A DNA stretch of 39,992 nt from assembly GCF_023913755.1 (NCBI RefSeq), contig NZ_JAMXBJ010000023.1, positions 1 through 39,992 of the forward strand. Direction: 5' to 3'. The stretch comes from Pseudarthrobacter cellobiosi (GTDB lineage Bacteria > Actinomycetota > Actinomycetes > Actinomycetales > Micrococcaceae). The notes under the pieces are model-generated. The model worked only from the letters and a program-made list of their open reading frames with translations, was not told the DNA's origin and did no database searches. This document shows, piece by piece, positions 8,551 to 17,110 of the stretch (position 1 is the stretch's first letter; every line of letters begins with the position of its first letter). The position numbers and the translations under genes are program-made.

Positions 8551-8994
8551 CTACTTTTGCGGCTTCATCAGCAGGTTGGTGATGCGCAGCGTGCAGAGGC
8601 GCTGGCCGGCGTCGTTGGTGATCAGGACCTCGTGCGTGGTCAGGGTGCCGCCGAGGTAGATTGGCGTGGCGGTGATGGTGATTTGGCCCTCGCGCGCGGA
8701 GCGGTGGTGCGTCGCGGAGACGTCCACCCCCACGGCAGTTTTCCCCAACGTGCTGGCGTGGATCACGGCCGCCCAGGAGCCCACGGCCTCGCCCACCGCC
8801 AAGGACGCGCCGCCGTGCAGCAACCCGAACGACTGCCTGTTGCCCTCCACAGGCATCGTCGCCACCACGCGCTCGACCGATTGCTCCAGGATTTTCACGC
8901 CCATCTTCTCGTCGAGCTCGCCGAGGACGATCTTCCACGGCGTGGCGCCCGGGGTGGTGTCCGGCGCAGCGGCGTCGGGGGATAGGGCGGTCAT
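8551..8994 (-). CDS. Hotdog-fold acyl-CoA thioesterase (PaaI-like)
   Basis: A 147-residue protein from ATG at 8994, preceded by AAAGGAG; a longer in-frame start at 9045 has no such site. The hotdog signature FGLLHGGASLAVGEAVGSWAA is present, as in the PaaI/4HBT thioesterases, and the end TLRITNLL is typical. It hydrolyses acyl-CoA esters, probably as a safety valve that releases CoA from dead-end intermediates. It is divergent from paaZ and shares the PaaR-type operator at 9059-9081. It is the second hotdog gene of the cluster, after the canonical PaaI at 13892. A MenI-like role in menaquinone synthesis is an alternative but fits the context less well. Confidence 0.82.
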   Translation of the reverse strand: MTALSPDAAAPDTTPGATPWKIVLGELDEKMGVKILEQSVERVVATMPVEGNRQSFGLLHGGASLAVGEAVGSWAAVIHASTLGKTAVGVDVSATHHRSAREGQITITATPIYLGGTLTTHEVLITNDAGQRLCTLRITNLLMKPQK

Positions 8995-9058
8995 GGGTCT
9001 CCTTTGGCGAGGCGGAACTTCCAGTGTGCGGTACAGCACAGTCATGTACTGTAGACAT

Positions 9059-9081
9059 ATTACCGAACGGACGGTCAGTAA
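9059..9081. promoter_or_regulatory. PaaR-type operator between thioesterase and paaZ
   Basis: The core ACCGAACGGACGGTCAGT (9062-9079) is the best match in the window to the PaaR palindrome (ACCG-NN-CG-NN-CGGT-N-AGT). It lies in the divergent intergenic region, 46 bases before the paaZ start and about 65 before the thioesterase start, so it can control both. Confidence 0.78.
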
Positions 9082-9126
9082 AGCCCTGGCCGCGTTTTGT
9101 CCCCGCCTTGGAAGGACCCGTCAACG

Positions 9127-11229
9127 ATGACCACCACTGCAGAAACCACAGTCGACACCGTCCAGACCGTTCCCAGTTTCATCCAGGATTCCTGGTGGAC
9201 TCCCGACGCCGGTTCGGCAGCTTCCGCTGTTCCCGTGCGGGATGCGAGCACCGGGGAAGTCCTGGCCAAGGTGAGCACCGACGGCCTGGACCTTGCCGCC
9301 GTCGTGGATTACGGCCGCACCACGGGACAGGCGGAACTGGGAAAGCTGACCTTCCACCAGCGCGCGCTCAAGCTCAAGGAGCTGGCGCAGTACCTGAACG
9401 CCCGGCGCGAGCATTTCTATACGTTTTCGGCGCAGACCGGTGCCACGAAGATCGACTCGATGATCGACATCGACGGCGGCATCGGCGTCCTCTTCACGTT
9501 CGGCTCCAAGGGCCGGCGCGAGCTGCCCAATTCGCAGGTAGTGGTGGACGGTCCCATGGAGGTGCTGTCCAAGGATGGCTCGTTCGTGGCCGAGCACATC
9601 TACACGCGCATCCCCGGCGTCGCCGTGCAGATCAACGCGTTCAACTTCCCGGTCTGGGGCATGCTGGAGAAACTCGCGCCAGCATTCATCGCCGGGGTCC
9701 CCACCATCGTCAAGCCGGCCACCCCCACCGGCTACGTGGCCGCGGCCGTGGTGAAGGCGATCATCGAATCCAACATCCTGCCGAAGGGCTCGCTGCAGCT
9801 GATTTCCGGCTCTGTCCGCGGCCTTCTGGATGTGCTGGACTACCGCGACCTGGTGGCCTTCACCGGCTCCGCGTCCACCGCGCTGTCGCTGAAATCGCAT
9901 CCCAACGTGGTGCAGGGCGGCGTCCGGTTCACGTCCGAAACGGACTCCCTCAACGCCGCCATCCTTGGTCCCGACGCGGTGGAGGGCACCCCGGAATTCG
10001 ACGCTTTCATCAAGTCAGTGGTCACCGAAATGACGGTCAAGGCGGGCCAGAAGTGCACGTCCATCCGCCGCGCCATCGTCCCGCAGGAGCTGGTGCCCGC
10101 GGTGATCGCCGCGATCGGCAGGCGCGTGGACGAGCGTGTGGTGCTGGGGGATCCCCGCGCCGACGGTGTCACCATGGGCGCTTTGGCGTCGCTCGAGCAG
10201 CTCACAGACGTCCGCGCCGCGGTGCAGTCAATGCTCGACGCCGGCGGTGAACTTGCGTACGGGACGCTCGATTCGCCGTCGGTCACCTCTGCCGGCGGCG
10301 CCACGGGCGTAGTGGATGCTGGCGCCTTTATGTCGCCGGTGGTGCTGAGCTGGGCTGACGCGGAGACTGACGCGATCCACTCCCTGGAGGCGTTCGGCCC
10401 GGTAGCCTCCGTGATCGGATACACGGACCTGCCCGACGCCGTCCGCCTCGCCGCCCGGGGCGGCGGCTCCCTCGTGGCCTCGGTGTGCACCAACGATCCG
10501 GCCGTGGCCCGCGAACTCGTCACCGGAATCGCCGCACACCACGGCCGTGTCCTCATGCTCAACCGCGAGGACGCCCGCAGCTCCACCGGGCACGGCTCAC
10601 CCGTCCCGCACCTGGTCCACGGCGGTCCCGGCCGCGCCGGCGGCGGCGAGGAACTCGGCGGCATCCGCTCGGTCATGCACCATATGCAGCGCACCGCCAT
10701 CCAGGGTTCGCCCAACATGCTCACCGCCGTCACCGGCCTCTGGCACACCGGGGCGGACCGGAACTTCACGGTGGAGACGGAAGGCACGCACCCGTTCCGG
10801 AAGTCGCTGGCTTCGTTGCGGATCGGCGACGCCGTCCGGTCCGAGCTGCGTCAAGTGTCGTTGGCGGACATCTCGGCGTTCGCCAACTCCACCGGCGACA
10901 CCTTCTATGCCCACACCAACCAGGAGGCAGCCGAAGCCAACCCGTTCTTCCCGGGCATCGTGGCGCACGGGTACCTGCTGCTGAGCTGGGCCGCCGGGTT
11001 GTTCGTGGAACCGGCGCCGGGCCCGGTCCTGGCCAACTACGGCCTGGAGAACCTCCGCTTCCTCACGCCCGTTGCCGCGGGGGACTCCATCCGGGTGACC
11101 CTGACGGCCAAGAAGATCACGCCGCGCGAAACCGACGAGTACGGCGAAGTGGCCTGGGACGCGCTCCTGACCAACCAGAACGACGAGATCGTGGCCACCT
11201 ACGACGTCCTCACCCTCGTCGAAAAGTAG
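9127..11229 (+). CDS. paaZ: PaaZ: oxepin-CoA hydrolase / 3-oxo-5,6-dehydrosuberyl-CoA semialdehyde dehydrogenase
   Basis: A 700-residue fusion, starting at ATG 9127 behind GGAAGGA. Residues about 1-530 are an aldehyde dehydrogenase: E271 in FTSETDSLN and the catalytic C310 in GQKCTSIRRAIV. Residues about 555-700 are a MaoC-like (R)-enoyl hydratase domain with SLADISAFANSTGDTFYAHTN and FFPGIVAHGYLLLS. Together they open the oxepin-CoA ring and oxidise the reactive aldehyde without releasing it. The gene stands alone behind a PaaR-type operator, divergent from a thioesterase. The upstream ring-activating oxygenase (PaaABCE) is not in this window. It is followed by a nested inverted repeat. Confidence 0.94.
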   Translation: MTTTAETTVDTVQTVPSFIQDSWWTPDAGSAASAVPVRDASTGEVLAKVSTDGLDLAAVVDYGRTTGQAELGKLTFHQRALKLKELAQYLNARREHFYTFSAQTGATKIDSMIDIDGGIGVLFTFGSKGRRELPNSQVVVDGPMEVLSKDGSFVAEHIYTRIPGVAVQINAFNFPVWGMLEKLAPAFIAGVPTIVKPATPTGYVAAAVVKAIIESNILPKGSLQLISGSVRGLLDVLDYRDLVAFTGSASTALSLKSHPNVVQGGVRFTSETDSLNAAILGPDAVEGTPEFDAFIKSVVTEMTVKAGQKCTSIRRAIVPQELVPAVIAAIGRRVDERVVLGDPRADGVTMGALASLEQLTDVRAAVQSMLDAGGELAYGTLDSPSVTSAGGATGVVDAGAFMSPVVLSWADAETDAIHSLEAFGPVASVIGYTDLPDAVRLAARGGGSLVASVCTNDPAVARELVTGIAAHHGRVLMLNREDARSSTGHGSPVPHLVHGGPGRAGGGEELGGIRSVMHHMQRTAIQGSPNMLTAVTGLWHTGADRNFTVETEGTHPFRKSLASLRIGDAVRSELRQVSLADISAFANSTGDTFYAHTNQEAAEANPFFPGIVAHGYLLLSWAAGLFVEPAPGPVLANYGLENLRFLTPVAAGDSIRVTLTAKKITPRETDEYGEVAWDALLTNQNDEIVATYDVLTLVEK

Positions 11230-11236
11230 CCCCCAG

Positions 11237-11337
11237 ACGCTCTCTCACTTCCTGCACGTTTTTCCCCAACGCTCTCGCACTCTTGATTGAGGGGTGAGGG
11301 AGCGTTGGGGGTTTTCCTGCAGGAAGTTAGAGAGCGT
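11237..11337. repeat. Nested double inverted repeat (GAGAGCGTT family)
   Basis: An outer pair of 20-bp arms (11237-11256 and 11318-11337; 19 of 20 bases pair) encloses an inner pair of 17-bp arms (11264-11280 and 11294-11310; 15 of 17). All four arms carry the same core AACGCTCTC or ACGCTCTCTCACTTCCTGCA, so they are related copies. The RNA could form a long hairpin or a branched structure. A partial copy lies at 24323-24386. It falls between paaZ and the VOC gene. Confidence 0.72.
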
Positions 11338-11391
11338 TTGGATCTTTCCGGGTTGCCGCGGCGTAAAATTTCCACCGTAGGAGGTGGCCAA

Positions 11392-11799
11392 ATGAACCTA
11401 GCCCTGAACACAGCCACAACCATCCTGCCTGTCGATGACGCAGCGCGTGCCCGCAGTTTCTACACCGAAAAACTGGGCCTCCCGCACCGCGGAATGACAG
11501 ACGATGGAAGCGAATTACTCGGTAGCGACGGCGGCCCGATGCTGCAGTTGTTGCCGGTCTCGGACGGGAAGCACTCCGAGCACACCGCCCTCAGTTTCGA
11601 GGTGCGAGACATTGAGCGGATCGTGCAGGACATGGAGGCCAAGGGCGTCCGGTTCCAGGATTACGATCTGCCCAACCTCAAGACCGAGAACCACATCTGC
11701 ACCACGGACTCCGAGAAATGCGCCTGGTTCATGGACACGGAGCACAACATCCTCTGCGTTCACGAGACGTTGGGTATGCAGGCCGAATACCAGCTCTGA
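11392..11799 (+). CDS. VOC-superfamily (glyoxalase/dioxygenase-fold) protein
   Basis: A 135-residue protein from ATG at 11392 with the strong ribosome-binding site TAGGAGG; an earlier in-frame start would lie inside the inverted repeat. It shows two beta-alpha-beta-beta-beta modules: TTILPVDDAARARSFYTEKL, then HTALSFEVRDIERIVQDMEAKGV, and the end CAWFMDTEHNILCVHE. Candidate metal ligands are H at the start of HTALSFEV and E in the final CVHE. Members include glyoxalase I, dioxygenases and antibiotic-binding proteins; the exact role is unknown. Confidence 0.8.
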   Translation: MNLALNTATTILPVDDAARARSFYTEKLGLPHRGMTDDGSELLGSDGGPMLQLLPVSDGKHSEHTALSFEVRDIERIVQDMEAKGVRFQDYDLPNLKTENHICTTDSEKCAWFMDTEHNILCVHETLGMQAEYQL

Positions 11800-11835
11800 C
11801 CGCCTCAGCAGGTCGCACTCAGGCAACAGCATTCC

Positions 11836-12441
11836 CTAGTGCTGCGCGTGGAGCCCGTCGAACGCGATGGTGATGACGTCGTCGGCCAGTTTTTCCGGCG
11901 TGAGGGAGCCGCCCGGTTTGTACCATTCCACGATTGAGTTGATGGTGCCGAACAGCAGGCGCGTAACGGTGCGCGGATCGATGTCCTGGCGCAGCGAGCC
12001 TTCGTCGCGGGCTGCGGAAATGAGGGCGGCCACCTCGTGATCAAACGCGCGACGCCGTTCCAGGGCGTCGCGCTCAATGTCGGTGTTGCCCCGCAACCGG
12101 AGGAGCAGCGTGACAAACGGCAGGCGCTCCACCAGCACCGCCACGGTCTGCCGCAGGACAAATTCCAGCCGTGCATCGGCGGCGCCGCTTTGCGCCCCGG
12201 GCTGTTCGAGGATTGATTCCAGGCCACCGAGCGCATGATCGAGCGCGAGCTTCAGGAGGTCGCCCTTGGACGGCACGTGGTGGTAGATGGCCGATTTCGA
12301 GATGCCCAGGTTCTCGGCGAGGATGCCCATGGAGGTGGCGTCATAGCCGTGCCGGTTGAAGACGTCGACGGCGATGAGCAGCACCGACTGCTGGTCGTAA
12401 CCGGGACGGCCGCGCTTGCTGGGGACTGCTGTAGTGGGCAT
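11836..12441 (-). CDS. paaR: TetR-family regulator, probable PaaR
   Basis: A 201-residue regulator. The N-terminal helix-turn-helix is visible at about 15-60 (VFNRHGYDATSMGILAENLG, ISKSAIYHHVPSKGDLLKLA); the rest is the all-helical ligand-binding and dimer domain. It sits directly downstream of paaK in the same direction and has its own operator at 12454-12472, so it is probably autoregulated. In Corynebacterium the TetR-type PaaR represses phenylacetate genes and responds to phenylacetyl-CoA. The four matching palindromes at the paa promoters of this window support the same role here. The ligand is inferred. Confidence 0.85.
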   Translation of the reverse strand: MPTTAVPSKRGRPGYDQQSVLLIAVDVFNRHGYDATSMGILAENLGISKSAIYHHVPSKGDLLKLALDHALGGLESILEQPGAQSGAADARLEFVLRQTVAVLVERLPFVTLLLRLRGNTDIERDALERRRAFDHEVAALISAARDEGSLRQDIDPRTVTRLLFGTINSIVEWYKPGGSLTPEKLADDVITIAFDGLHAQH

Positions 12442-12453
12442 ACCGGCTATTTT

Positions 12454-12474
12454 CCCACGAACGTTCGGTAATCC
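12454..12474. promoter_or_regulatory. PaaR-type operator at the regulator's own promoter
   Basis: The core CACGAACGTTCGGTAAT (12456-12472) keeps the ACCG-NN-CG-NN-CGGT spacing with one mismatch and is centred about 22 bases upstream of the TetR gene start, the position expected for negative autoregulation. Confidence 0.74.
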
Positions 12475-12520
12475 CTGCAGCGCCGCAGCCCAACACGTTC
12501 GCCCACGACGCTACTGGGCC

Positions 12521-13885
12521 CTACGCCTTGGGCCGCAGGTCGTAGATCCGCCGCAGTTTGCCGTTTGACCGCTCCAGTGAACCCGGCTCCACCACGTCAA
12601 CGGCGCACGAAGAACCCACGTGGATCTTGATCTGCTCCTGCAAGGTGCGTGCCGCCGTCGTACTCTGCTCAGCTGTCACCGTGTCCCGGCGCTCGATCTT
12701 GACCGTCAGCTGGTCCATCCGCTGGCCCTCGGGGCGGGTGAGTTCGAGCTGGAAATGCGGGCTGAGCTCGGGGATGCGCAGCGCGATTTCCTCGATCTGG
12801 GACGGGAACAGGTTGACGCCGCGGAGGATGATCATGTCGTCGCTGCGGCCGGTGATGCGGCCCATCCGGCGGTGCGCGGGGCGGGCGGTGCCGGGCAGCA
12901 GACGGGTGAGGTCCTTGGTGCGGTAGCGGATGATCGGCAGGGCTTCCTTGGTGAGCGACGTGAAGACCAGTTCGCCATGTTCGCCATCGCGCAGCACGTT
13001 CTCCTTGCCCACTGAGGGGTTGAACGCGTCGATGATTTCGGGGCGGAAGTGGTCCTCCCAGATGTGGCTGCCGTCCTGGGTTTCCACGGCTTCGCCGGCG
13101 ACGCCCGGGCCCATCACCTCGGACAGGCCGTAGATGTCGCAGGCCTTGATGTTCATGGTGACTTCGAGTTCGTGCCGCATCTCCTGCGTCCACGGTTCGG
13201 CGCCCAGGACCGCGTACTTGAGCGAGGTCGACGTCGGGTCGATGCCCATGTGCGCCATGGCATCGGCGATGGTGAGCAGGTACGTGGGCGTGGCCAGGAT
13301 GGCGTCCGGCTGGAAGTCCTGGATGAGCTGGATCTGGCGTTCGGTCTGCCCGCCGGACATCGGGATGACGGTGCAGCCCAGTGCTTCGGCGCCGGCGTGC
13401 GCGCCAAGGCCGCCCGTGAACAGGCCGTAGCCGTAGGCGTTGTGGACCTTCATGCCGGGCCGGACGCCTGACGCGCGGAGGCAGCGCGCCACGAGTTTGG
13501 ACCAGTCGGCCAGGTCCTGTTTGGTGTACCCGACGACGGTGGGCCGGCCCGTGGTGCCCGAACTTGCGTGCACGCGGGCTACTTCGCTCTGCGGCACGGC
13601 GAACATGCCGAACGGGTACTCGGCGCGCAGGTCTTCCTTGGTGGTGAAGGGGAAGTTGCCGAGGTCGCTGAGTTCGCGCAGGTCCGCTGGGTGGATGCCG
13701 GCGTCGTCGAATTTGCGCTTGTAGAGCGGCACGCGGTCGTAGGCGTAGGCCACGGTGTGCTGCAGGCGGGTGAGCTGAAGGGCTTCGAGTTCGTCGCGGG
13801 AGATGGTCTCCTCGCGGTCCAGGATGGGATCTGTGCCCTGGGCGGTGGACTGAGGGATGGGGGTTTCGGGGGCGTGGAGGGTCAT
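12521..13885 (-). CDS. paaK: Phenylacetate-CoA ligase
   Basis: A 454-residue adenylate-forming enzyme, the usual PaaK length. The P-loop-like motif is ASSGTTGRPTVVGYT at about 110-125; other landmarks are IYGLSEVMGPGVA, the hinge ITGRSDDMIILRGVNLFPSQ, and a C-terminal small domain. It activates phenylacetate with ATP and CoA to phenylacetyl-CoA, the first step and the source of the inducer. It starts six bases after the paaI stop, so paaI-paaK form an operon behind the operator at 14400. The start ATG is 13885. Confidence 0.94.
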   Translation of the reverse strand: MTLHAPETPIPQSTAQGTDPILDREETISRDELEALQLTRLQHTVAYAYDRVPLYKRKFDDAGIHPADLRELSDLGNFPFTTKEDLRAEYPFGMFAVPQSEVARVHASSGTTGRPTVVGYTKQDLADWSKLVARCLRASGVRPGMKVHNAYGYGLFTGGLGAHAGAEALGCTVIPMSGGQTERQIQLIQDFQPDAILATPTYLLTIADAMAHMGIDPTSTSLKYAVLGAEPWTQEMRHELEVTMNIKACDIYGLSEVMGPGVAGEAVETQDGSHIWEDHFRPEIIDAFNPSVGKENVLRDGEHGELVFTSLTKEALPIIRYRTKDLTRLLPGTARPAHRRMGRITGRSDDMIILRGVNLFPSQIEEIALRIPELSPHFQLELTRPEGQRMDQLTVKIERRDTVTAEQSTTAARTLQEQIKIHVGSSCAVDVVEPGSLERSNGKLRRIYDLRPKA

Positions 13886-13891
13886 GGTGTC

Positions 13892-14377
13892 CTACTTCTT
13901 GGGGATGGTGCGGCTGCGTCCGCGGAACTCGGCAATGAGTTCCCCAGGGTTGCCGGAGCTGGGTAGCGAATCGGGCTGCGCACCGGGCTGCGCGTCGGCG
14001 TCGGCGGCGAAAATCTGGATGTCGTAGAGTCCGCTGCGCCCAGAGCTGGAACGGCGGTCCGCGACGGCGGTGATCACCTGGCCGCGGTAGGCGGGCTTGA
14101 GGAAGTTGATGTCGACGCCGGCGGCAACGGTGATGCTGTCGGCCTCTTTCGGGGTGGGATTGACCGGGTTGCAGGCCAGGGCGAAGGCGGAGTCGGCGAA
14201 GGCGAAGATCATTCCGCCGTGCGCCATGCCGAAGCCGTTGAGCATTTCCTGCCGGAGGGTCATGCGGATGGTGGCGTGCCCGTCGCTGACGGCGAGGACC
14301 TCGATGCCCATCCATTCGGAGGCGTAGTCGTTTTCCAGGATGGGGTGGGTGGCCCCGGAGAGTGCTGCTTCAGCCAT
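13892..14377 (-). CDS. paaI: Hydroxyphenylacetyl-CoA thioesterase
   Basis: A 161-residue hotdog thioesterase. The signature NGFGMAHGGMIFAFADSAFALACN is strongly PaaI-like (the conserved D and the HGG turn), and the C-terminal half LKPAYRGQVITAVADRRSSSGRSGLYDIQI is typical; residues about 130-150 form a low-complexity tail. PaaI removes CoA from ring-hydroxylated phenylacetyl-CoA dead-ends and so relieves CoA trapping. It is the first gene of the paaI-paaK operon, with a divergent palindrome just upstream. Confidence 0.9.
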   Translation of the reverse strand: MAEAALSGATHPILENDYASEWMGIEVLAVSDGHATIRMTLRQEMLNGFGMAHGGMIFAFADSAFALACNPVNPTPKEADSITVAAGVDINFLKPAYRGQVITAVADRRSSSGRSGLYDIQIFAADADAQPGAQPDSLPSSGNPGELIAEFRGRSRTIPKK

Positions 14378-14399
14378 GCGTCATTGCCTCCAGCTTTAT

Positions 14400-14422
14400 A
14401 TACCGAATGTTCATTAGGTAAT
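14400..14422. promoter_or_regulatory. Degenerate PaaR-type operator upstream of paaI-paaK
   Basis: The core ACCGAATGTTCATTAGGTAAT (14402-14422) has an intact left half ACCGAA and a diverged right half, but keeps position and spacing relative to the other three sites. It is 25 bases upstream of the paaI start. Weaker matching suggests leakier repression of the ligase, which must run before inducer exists. Confidence 0.58.
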
Positions 14423-14616
14423 CCCAGATGCGGGGCCTGTGTCAAGGGCTGGGCCTCTCCGTGAGATGACATTTGGCGGCAGTCGTGACCTCGGACGTTG
14501 CCACCACGTGCGATCTCGCGGGGCCTGGCGCCCGGCGCAGGGTTCGGCCGCCACGCGCTGCCAGGGAAGTGCAAGGATGGAGGGACCGGCACCACGCACA
14601 CAGCAAAGGGCGGACC

Positions 14617-16704
14617 ATGGCCAAAGGCATCTACGTCAGCGCGACCACCCCGGGATCGGGCAAGTCGCTCGTGGCCCTGGGCCTCGCGGACACGCTCCAC
14701 CGGCACGCGGACCGGATCGGCTTCTTCAAACCGGTGGTCCACGGCCCGGACGCCGCCAACGACCCCATGGTGGCGCTGATGAAATCACGCTTCGCGCTCG
14801 ACGACGACCGTTGCCGTGGCGGCCTGACGTCCACCGAAGTGCGTGCCCTCCTGGCAGACGGAAAACGCGCTGACATCGATGCCCGCTGCGTGGAGATCTT
14901 CGCCGAGATTGCCAAACATTGTGACGTGGTGATCGTGGAGGGGACGGACCTCACCGGCCAGGACGCCGCCGTCGAGTTTGATCTCAACGCCCGGCTGGCC
15001 AACAACCTGGCCGCGCCGGTGGTTGCCGTGGTGGGCGCCAAGGGGCTCAGCGTCGCGGAGGCAGCGGCCGCCGTCGAGGTTGCCCGCAAGGAGCTGGTGG
15101 CCGAAAAGTGCACGCTGCTGGCCATCATGGTGAACCGCGCGGACCCGGACTTGGTGGAGGAAATCGCGGCCGCCATCAAACCGGGTGCATCCAATCGGCC
15201 CGTGTACGTCCTGCCGGAGCTTGAGGAGATCGCGCGGCCCACCACCGGCGAGGTAGCCACGGCCCTCGGGGTGCGCCAGATCGCCGGCCTCGCGGATATG
15301 GAACGCGACGTGCGGGACATTAAGGTGGCCGCCATGAATGTGGGCAACTTCCTGAACGTGCTGGACGAGGGTGCCCTGGTGATCGTTCCCGGCGACCGCG
15401 CGGACGTGATGGTGGCCTGCCTGGCGTCGTCGTTCTCGCCGGAGTTCCCGGTGCCGTCCGCGCTGATCCTGACCGGCGGCCTGTCCCCGGACGCCAACAT
15501 CTACCCGCTCCTGGCGCAGGCGCCGTTCCCCGTGTTTGCCGCCAGCGAGGACACCTACACCACGGCCAAGCGGGTCTCCGAGGTCCGCAGCGAGATCTGG
15601 TCCGGGCACCGCCGCAAGGTGGCCTCCGCGCTGGGCCTGTGGTCCAAACGGGTGGATGAGGCTGAACTCGTGGAGCGCCTCCACCTGCCGCGCCTGGAAC
15701 GGATGACCCCGCTGCGGTTCCTGCACGACCTCATCGAACGGGCCAGGGGGCAGCGCCGGCACGTGGTGCTGCCGGAGGGAACGGACGTCCGGATCCTGCA
15801 GGCCGCCGAAATCCTGCACCGCCGCGACGTCTGCGACCTCACCCTGCTGGGACCGGATTCGCAGGTCCGCGAGCTGGCAGCGGCAAACGGCATCGACCTC
15901 GCCGGGATCAACATCGTGGACCCGGCCACCTCGGAACTGCGGCAGGGGTTCGCGGAGAAGTACGCCGAGCTGCGCGCGCACAAGGGCGTGGACCTGCCCA
16001 AGGCGCTGGAAATCATGCAGGACGGCAGCTACTTCGGCACCATGATGGTCCAGCTGGGCGTGGTGGACGGCATGGTGTCCGGCGCCGCCCACACCACGGC
16101 GCACACCATCCGCCCGGCGCTGGAGTTCGTCAAAACGCGCGACGGCGTGAAGATCGTGTCCTCCGTGTTCCTGATGCTGATGCCGGACCGCGTGCTGGTC
16201 TATGGCGACTGCGCCGTGAACCCGGACCCCAACGTGGAGCAGTTGGCGGACATCGCCCTCGCCTCCGCCGAAACCGCCGTGCAGTTCGGGGTGGAGCCGC
16301 GGGTGGCCATGCTGTCCTACTCCACCGGCGGCTCGGGTTCCGGGGAGGCCGTGGACGAAGTCCGACTGGCCACCGAACTGGTGCGTAGACGCCGCCCGGA
16401 TCTCGCCGTCGAAGGCCCCATCCAGTACGACGCCGCCGTGGACGCTTCCATCGCGGAGTCCAAAATGCCCGGCTCGTCGGTGGCGGGGCAGGCGACGGTG
16501 TTCATCTTCCCGGACCTGAACACCGGCAACAACACGTACAAGGCGGTGCAGCAGAGTTCCGGGGCGGTCGCCGTCGGGCCCGTCCTGCAGGGCCTGCGCA
16601 AGCCGGTCAACGACCTCTCGCGCGGCTGCACCGTGGAGGACATCGTGAACACGGTGGCCATCACGGCCATCCAGGCGCAGGTGCCGTCCCCGGCAGCGGT
16701 CTAA
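14617..16704 (+). CDS. pta: Phosphate acetyltransferase (long form)
   Basis: A 695-residue long-form Pta. ATG at 14617 is chosen because the BioD-like N-terminal domain begins there with MAKGIYVSATTPGSGKSLVA (P-loop). A DRTGG domain follows at about 215-335, then the catalytic PTA/PTB domain from about 370 (HVVLPEGTDVRILQAAEIL, GMVSGAAHTTAHTIRPAL, MLSYSTGGSG). It interconverts acetyl-CoA and acetyl phosphate. The partner kinase gene ackA lies 1.9 kb downstream, separated by three minus-strand genes. In many relatives pta and ackA are adjacent, so the zinc operon may be an insertion. A long inverted repeat follows the stop. Confidence 0.95.
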   Translation: MAKGIYVSATTPGSGKSLVALGLADTLHRHADRIGFFKPVVHGPDAANDPMVALMKSRFALDDDRCRGGLTSTEVRALLADGKRADIDARCVEIFAEIAKHCDVVIVEGTDLTGQDAAVEFDLNARLANNLAAPVVAVVGAKGLSVAEAAAAVEVARKELVAEKCTLLAIMVNRADPDLVEEIAAAIKPGASNRPVYVLPELEEIARPTTGEVATALGVRQIAGLADMERDVRDIKVAAMNVGNFLNVLDEGALVIVPGDRADVMVACLASSFSPEFPVPSALILTGGLSPDANIYPLLAQAPFPVFAASEDTYTTAKRVSEVRSEIWSGHRRKVASALGLWSKRVDEAELVERLHLPRLERMTPLRFLHDLIERARGQRRHVVLPEGTDVRILQAAEILHRRDVCDLTLLGPDSQVRELAAANGIDLAGINIVDPATSELRQGFAEKYAELRAHKGVDLPKALEIMQDGSYFGTMMVQLGVVDGMVSGAAHTTAHTIRPALEFVKTRDGVKIVSSVFLMLMPDRVLVYGDCAVNPDPNVEQLADIALASAETAVQFGVEPRVAMLSYSTGGSGSGEAVDEVRLATELVRRRRPDLAVEGPIQYDAAVDASIAESKMPGSSVAGQATVFIFPDLNTGNNTYKAVQQSSGAVAVGPVLQGLRKPVNDLSRGCTVEDIVNTVAITAIQAQVPSPAAV

Positions 16705-16705
16705 T

Positions 16706-16765
16706 ACCGGTGGTTGAGCCTGTCAGTAACCCCTCGACTCGGTTTCGACAGGCTCAATCACCGGT
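16706..16765. repeat. Inverted repeat (CCGGTGRTYGAGC family)
   Basis: 19-bp arms (16706-16724 and 16747-16765, 18 of 19 pairing) begin one base after the pta stop; the arm core is CCGGTGGTTGAGCCTGTC. It is the same family as 19778-19845 and the half copy at 20416. It probably folds in RNA between the convergent pta and acidic-protein genes. Confidence 0.74.
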
Positions 16766-16782
16766 GTCGGAGCCGCGCTGGC

Positions 16783-17067
16783 TTAGCTGTTTTCCGGCTT
16801 GGCCAAGCTGTCCGGGTCTTCTTCCTTGGCGGGCTCGTCGGAGAGTCCTTCGGGAGTAAGGTCCAGGTTTTGTGGATCCTTGGGTTGCTCAGGCGCCTCG
16901 CCCACTTCCGCGGCTTTGGGCTTTCCGGTATCGTCCAGGGCCGGGTTGGCGCCCTCGACGACGGTGGGGTCCTTGGTGCCGGAGCCTGTGGTGCTGGGCT
17001 CGGTGCCGGGGGCGGGTTCTGCGGTTTCAGGTTCGGTGTTGTCGGGCTGAGTGGTGTCGTTCGGCAT
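16783..17067 (-). CDS. Small acidic, disordered hypothetical protein
   Basis: A 94-residue protein almost entirely of P, E, D, T, G and A, with no hydrophobic core, signal peptide or cysteine, so likely intrinsically disordered. ATG at 17067 has AGAGGGAC upstream. I do not recognise a family. It follows the L36 gene in the same direction by about 100 bases with a hairpin in between, so membership of the zinc operon is possible but unproven. Codon use is like its neighbours, which supports coding. Confidence 0.6.
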   Translation of the reverse strand: MPNDTTQPDNTEPETAEPAPGTEPSTTGSGTKDPTVVEGANPALDDTGKPKAAEVGEAPEQPKDPQNLDLTPEGLSDEPAKEEDPDSLAKPENS

Positions 17068-17110
17068 GGAAGTCCCTCTCTGCGTAGTGCAACGTGTCCG
17101 CCGACTCTAA

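Noticed and set aside
9024..10250. 408-codon plus-strand frame inside paaZ
   Set aside because: Same-strand shadow; paaZ carries the aldehyde dehydrogenase residues in its own frame.
12669..14315. 548-codon minus-strand frame overlapping paaK and paaI in another frame
   Set aside because: Arg/His/Pro-rich translation without motifs; both overlapped genes are complete on the same strand in another frame.
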